A stretch of DNA of 52,841 bases from a virus. The stretch is from IMG/VR virus record IMGVR_UViG_3300022188_000015, positions 1 through 52,841 of that record; one strand, written 5' to 3'. Below, piece by piece: positions 49,655-52,841 of this stretch. Position 1 is the stretch's first letter. Every line of letters begins with the position of its first letter. The notes beneath the pieces are model-generated. The model did not search any database. It saw only the letters and a list, made by a program, of their open reading frames with translations, and was not told where the DNA came from. Position numbers and translations under genes: made by a program.

Positions 49655-51370
49655 TTAAAGCAATCCAGCCATAAGTTGATATGGGGCAAGAGGATCTTGA
49701 TACATGCCCGTGCTCTTCGTTGTTGCAGTCGTCTTTTTACCTAGCGATCCTAATGCGCTAAGCAAACTTGCTGGATCTGTAGCCGTGCTAGTGCTTGTGC
49801 TTCTTGTTATCTTGCTTAGAGAGCCAATAGCGCTCAGCAAATCAGTTGGGCTTTTACTAAACGACTGAGAAGTGCTTGTCGTTTCCTTTCCGAGACCGAC
49901 AATATCTGCTAGCGCTGAAGGCACTTGCATCTTTGCTAGCTCGGATTGTAGCGCTGACTCATATGCCTTATTAGCTATATCGGTAGCAATTCCTTTCGCA
50001 GTAGCACCTAAAGCAGTTCCAGCTATAGAGCTATTCAATAGCCCTTTGCTTGCTAACGTATTTAGCGTTCCCTGAAACGCTTCAGGCTGCAATGCTTGGC
50101 GCATAAGGTTGGAATACCGTTGCTGTAATATCTGGCCGATGTTTTTCGCAACGCTAGGCAACCTCTTTGCAACGTTTGTCAAAATTGGGGCTACTTCAGA
50201 CACTACTGGCGCCCCCCAATTTATGGCCGCTTTAGACAGCGTGCTTGAGGTTGTGGTAGGTATTAAATCGGTTGCTCCTTTAGACACTAATTGCGGTATT
50301 AGTGCCGAAGCCAGAGGATTTTCCCAATCCATACCTGAGTAAGCTTCAGATCCTGATTGCTTGACTGGCGTTAAATCACCCGGACTTGATTTGCTCAAAA
50401 TATCAGCTACGTATTGGCCAGCCGCCCCAGACCAGTCAAACCCTGACTCAGTAAGGCCGCTGGAGCTAGATGTTTTTGTGGGGTACCGGTCTTCAGGGAT
50501 TTTAAATTCGTCTTTTGGTTCCTCTATTTGGTAAAAACTATAAGCATCTTCAGGGCTATAATTTGAACCAGTGGCAATATTATAGGCCGTTGCTATGTAT
50601 TCAGGCGGTATGCCATATTCGATTAAAATCTCACGCTGTTGGGGTAGCGGCACTGTCTCAACAAATTCCTTGACCTGTTCAGGTGTGAAGATTTGATTAT
50701 TGATCATTATACCGCCGTTTGGCAAAAGCCTGGCGCCAGCATTATTAGATTCTTCAATTGAACCGCTGCCACTAGAGGCAGAAGCCGACTGTGGCGGCTC
50801 CATCCCGTAAAATTTGTAAGCATCTTCAGGGCTATAATTTGAACCAGTGGCAATATTATAGGCCGTTGCTATGTATTCAGGCGGTATGCCATATTCGATT
50901 AAAATCTCTTTCTGCTGGTCTACTGGCACTGCCTCAACGAATTGCTTAACCTCTTCAGGGCTAAAAACCTGTCCATCAATTACAATTTCGCCTGACGGTA
51001 GTAATTCGGTAGCGTGCTGTATTGCGTTCGTTTCACTGGTCCCCACGTTAGATCCTGAACTAGAAGTTCCTGCTGATGAAACCCGCTTCACAGGCGGTAC
51101 ACTCTGTTCTGGTATAGCAGAAGCCGACTGTGGCGGCTCCATCCCGTAAAATTTGTAAGCATCCTTAACAGTATAATTTGAACCCTTAGCTTTGTTATAA
51201 GCAGCAACTATCATCTCAGGCGTAATACCATACTCCGACAGCAACTCTTTTTGTCGCTCTATTGGCACCGTTTCAACAAACCCCTTAACCTCTTCAGGGC
51301 TAAAAACCTGTCCATCAATTACAATTTCGCCTGACGGTAGTAATTCGGTAGCGTGCTGTATTACACTCAT
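49655..51370 (-). CDS. Virion protein with three ~95-residue repeats (571 aa)
   Basis: Three copies of a module (LLPSGEIVIDGQVFSPEEVK, then EYGI[TP]PE[YM]I, SNY[TS] and DAYKFYGMEPP) cover about residues 8-285, followed by Ser/Thr/Ala-rich and Leu-rich helical sequence to the end. DNA between copies is identical over long stretches (see repeats). The fold is unknown. Probably internal or tail-associated by position. Confidence 0.7.
   Translation of the reverse strand: MSVIQHATELLPSGEIVIDGQVFSPEEVKGFVETVPIERQKELLSEYGITPEMIVAAYNKAKGSNYTVKDAYKFYGMEPPQSASAIPEQSVPPVKRVSSAGTSSSGSNVGTSETNAIQHATELLPSGEIVIDGQVFSPEEVKQFVEAVPVDQQKEILIEYGIPPEYIATAYNIATGSNYSPEDAYKFYGMEPPQSASASSGSGSIEESNNAGARLLPNGGIMINNQIFTPEQVKEFVETVPLPQQREILIEYGIPPEYIATAYNIATGSNYSPEDAYSFYQIEEPKDEFKIPEDRYPTKTSSSSGLTESGFDWSGAAGQYVADILSKSSPGDLTPVKQSGSEAYSGMDWENPLASALIPQLVSKGATDLIPTTTSSTLSKAAINWGAPVVSEVAPILTNVAKRLPSVAKNIGQILQQRYSNLMRQALQPEAFQGTLNTLASKGLLNSSIAGTALGATAKGIATDIANKAYESALQSELAKMQVPSALADIVGLGKETTSTSQSFSKSPTDLLSAIGSLSKITRSTSTSTATDPASLLSALGSLGKKTTATTKSTGMYQDPLAPYQLMAGLL
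50541..51362 (-). repeat. Intragenic near-perfect repeats in the 571-residue protein gene
   Basis: Exact repeats: 92 bp at 50541-50632 and 50817-50908; 79 bp at 50945-51023 and 51284-51362; 47 bp at 50778-50824 and 51117-51163. The patchwork pattern shows recent duplication or gene conversion between modules. Confidence 0.9.
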
Positions 51371-51383
51371 TTTGCCGGCCCCC

Positions 51384-51899
51384 TTACCAGTAAATTATGC
51401 CCCTATCATTCATAGGAAACGGCACTGGAATGTAGGGGTTTTGTGGTTCTAGCCTTTTAAGGACGATCTTTTCATCTAATGACAAATACCAATAACAATT
51501 GTAAGCATGGTTCATAGAATAGTCTATGACCAGCCCGAGGGCATTTCCATACCCTTCATAAGCCAGGACAGCTTTAGCTATGATAGCAAAATCATCACAA
51601 TCTCTTTGTGTTCTGATATATCCCAGGGAAGCTGTAACCCCTCTTACCCATCGGAACAACAATGTCTCCTCTTCGGGGCTTGTAAGAATTATCTGCCAGG
51701 TATCCCAGTATACCTGAGTAAAGTTTGGCGGCCTTTCAAATTCTACCACTGAATGACTGCCTGTGCTATCTGCCTGAACGTCTGATGACTCTATCACTTC
51801 CCCTGTCTGAGGGTTAGCTATCATCCATGCCCCGCATGCAGTCCAGGCAAAAACGATAAAAAACAACGCTAAAATACTATGATATCTTTTCAATTGCAT
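51384..51899 (-). CDS. Transglutaminase-like cysteine protein with N-terminal hydrophobic segment (171 aa)
   Basis: N-terminal membrane or signal-type segment (YHSILALFFIVFAWTACGAW) with a possible lipid-attachment-like Cys22. RDCDDFAIIAKAVLA (Cys101) and MNHAYNCYWYLS (His131) match the transglutaminase/papain-like C...H core with a downstream Asp possible (LDEK). Location between tail proteins suggests a cell-wall or surface role. Coupled by overlap with the fibre-like gene. Confidence 0.6.
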   Translation of the reverse strand: MQLKRYHSILALFFIVFAWTACGAWMIANPQTGEVIESSDVQADSTGSHSVVEFERPPNFTQVYWDTWQIILTSPEEETLLFRWVRGVTASLGYIRTQRDCDDFAIIAKAVLAYEGYGNALGLVIDYSMNHAYNCYWYLSLDEKIVLKRLEPQNPYIPVPFPMNDRGIIYW

Positions 51900-52841
51900 G
51901 ACTATGAGGGACCTCCTTGCTTGTGCCTACCTTTCTAAACTTCCCAGTTAACGGGTCTAGCTCTACACCAGGCTTGATTTTGTATTTAGCCTTGGTTTTC
52001 TTTACCTTATATTGCTTAACTTCGCCAGTTTCTTCATCAAAGCAAAACTTGCTTTCTGTTTCAAACGTTGTAGTTATAGGGTTTGCCGTATCAAGCAATT
52101 CGCCTGATAATGACCTAAATTCGCCTTTTAACGGTAAAAAGAGTTCCATTGCCTGCGTTTCGCCGTTGAAAAACATGACTGCACCGCTTAATTTTTCAGG
52201 GGGGATTTCCTTTTTTACTTTAGCTACAATATCTTTTCGGGTTTGATAATCGTAAAGGACATACGGCGGGTCATTACCGCCATCACTCGTAAGCTTGCCA
52301 GTACAATGAATATCACCGGTGACATCTAAAGCATAAGACGGTGTAGAGTCTTTAATGCCCACATTGCCTTCCCAGTCCCAGTAAAGTGGCATCCCCCTGA
52401 AAACCCCTGTATGTAAGGCTGCCGAAAAACCACGCACCATATAAACAGCAATTGTCTCACCCGAAAAATCAAAATCAAATGTTAATCTCCAATACACCTC
52501 ATTGGCGTCATTAAGGTTTACGGGTAATATATGCGCTTGTACAGTAGAATAGCTTGCAGTCCCCCTCGTAGTCCAACTTGCTTGGTCGGCCGATGTTTCC
52601 ACTGTAAGGGTTAATGGCCGAGTCCAAGAGGATACCATAATAACACCCATAAGAAGATAAGCACCAGCATTAATAGTAATCCTAAACTTTTTATAAGTTT
52701 CCGAAAGCTCAACATAACTATCTTTTCTTCCATCAAGAAGATTTTGTAAATCATCAATTTTACTAGACCAGTCCACCCATGAGCTGCCGTCCCAGTATTC
52801 AGCAGAAACAATCGTCTTTCCCTGGCAGACATCGCTCCACT
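51877..52841 (-). CDS. Fibre/tail-like structural protein, C-terminal part (joins 1-449)
   Basis: The right-hand piece of the 423-residue gene, open at the right edge. The C-terminus has SYALDVTGDIHCTGKLTSDG, typical of tail-fibre or intramolecular-chaperone regions, then a Lys/Glu-rich tail (KYKIKPGVELDPLTGKFRKV). The 52826 C gives Cys where the left copy has Phe, at VF/CQGK. Ends 51877, overlapping the next gene by 23 bases. Confidence 0.85.
   Translation of the reverse strand, partial: WSDVCQGKTIVSAEYWDGSSWVDWSSKIDDLQNLLDGRKDSYVELSETYKKFRITINAGAYLLMGVIMVSSWTRPLTLTVETSADQASWTTRGTASYSTVQAHILPVNLNDANEVYWRLTFDFDFSGETIAVYMVRGFSAALHTGVFRGMPLYWDWEGNVGIKDSTPSYALDVTGDIHCTGKLTSDGGNDPPYVLYDYQTRKDIVAKVKKEIPPEKLSGAVMFFNGETQAMELFLPLKGEFRSLSGELLDTANPITTTFETESKFCFDEETGEVKQYKVKKTKAKYKIKPGVELDPLTGKFRKVGTSKEVPHSHAIEKIS
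52700..52841. repeat. Terminal direct repeat, right copy
   Basis: Matches bases 1-142 except at 52826. See the left copy. Confidence 0.9.

Overview
The window is one complete circularised genome of a tailed double-stranded DNA phage, probably a podovirus. Bases 1-142 recur at 52700-52841 with one mismatch, which implies a circle of about 52,699 bp cut inside a tail gene. Strong AAGGAGG-type ribosome sites, sigma70-type promoters and an IS1341-like TnpB element suggest a bacterial host with Firmicute-like expression signals. The host cannot be fixed from the sequence. I found no integrase, DNA polymerase, replicative helicase, RNA polymerase or standard tRNA.

Layout. Late genes run leftward on the minus strand from 10953 to 449, across the circle junction, and on from 52841 to 32183. 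In order they encode the large terminase (GpA type), a P22-type portal, a scaffold, an N4-gp56-like capsid protein, an adaptor, a large tail protein, a fibre-like protein, internal virion proteins including a 2387-residue polyvalent protein with a methyltransferase domain, two beta-helix spike candidates, and a lysis block (M15 peptidase, 3TM holin, small membrane proteins). Early genes run rightward from 21255 to 32077 from a strong promoter at 20744-20772. They are mostly small zinc-ribbon or membrane proteins, plus a Cas4/RecB-like nuclease, a recombination-type protein, an ASCH-like protein, a DHH phosphoesterase and a TnpB insertion that seems to split a small gene. The two transcription units converge on a terminator at 32090-32125.

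The leftward block 20631-14535 is regulation and replication: an XRE repressor that is probably leaderless, a zinc-finger protein, a lambda-O-like initiator carrying seven 18-bp iterons inside its gene (a candidate origin), a helicase-loader-like protein whose C-terminal tip matches that of SSB, SSB and an HNH protein. Next comes the most notable locus, 15640-16960: two arrays of alternating 9-bp words separated by 9-bp variable spacers (36-bp period) on both sides of a 258-residue protein related to the C-terminal domain of IS110 transposases. This closely matches the architecture of TIGR-Tas systems (tandem interspaced guide RNA arrays with a Nop-like Tas protein, here without a fused nuclease).

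Between 10964 and 14513 lies a switch-like region: two paralogous winged-helix genes under a consensus promoter, the probable small terminase, a small helix-turn-helix protein, triplicated operator-like repeats, and four rightward genes of unknown function separated by GC-rich spacers and terminators.
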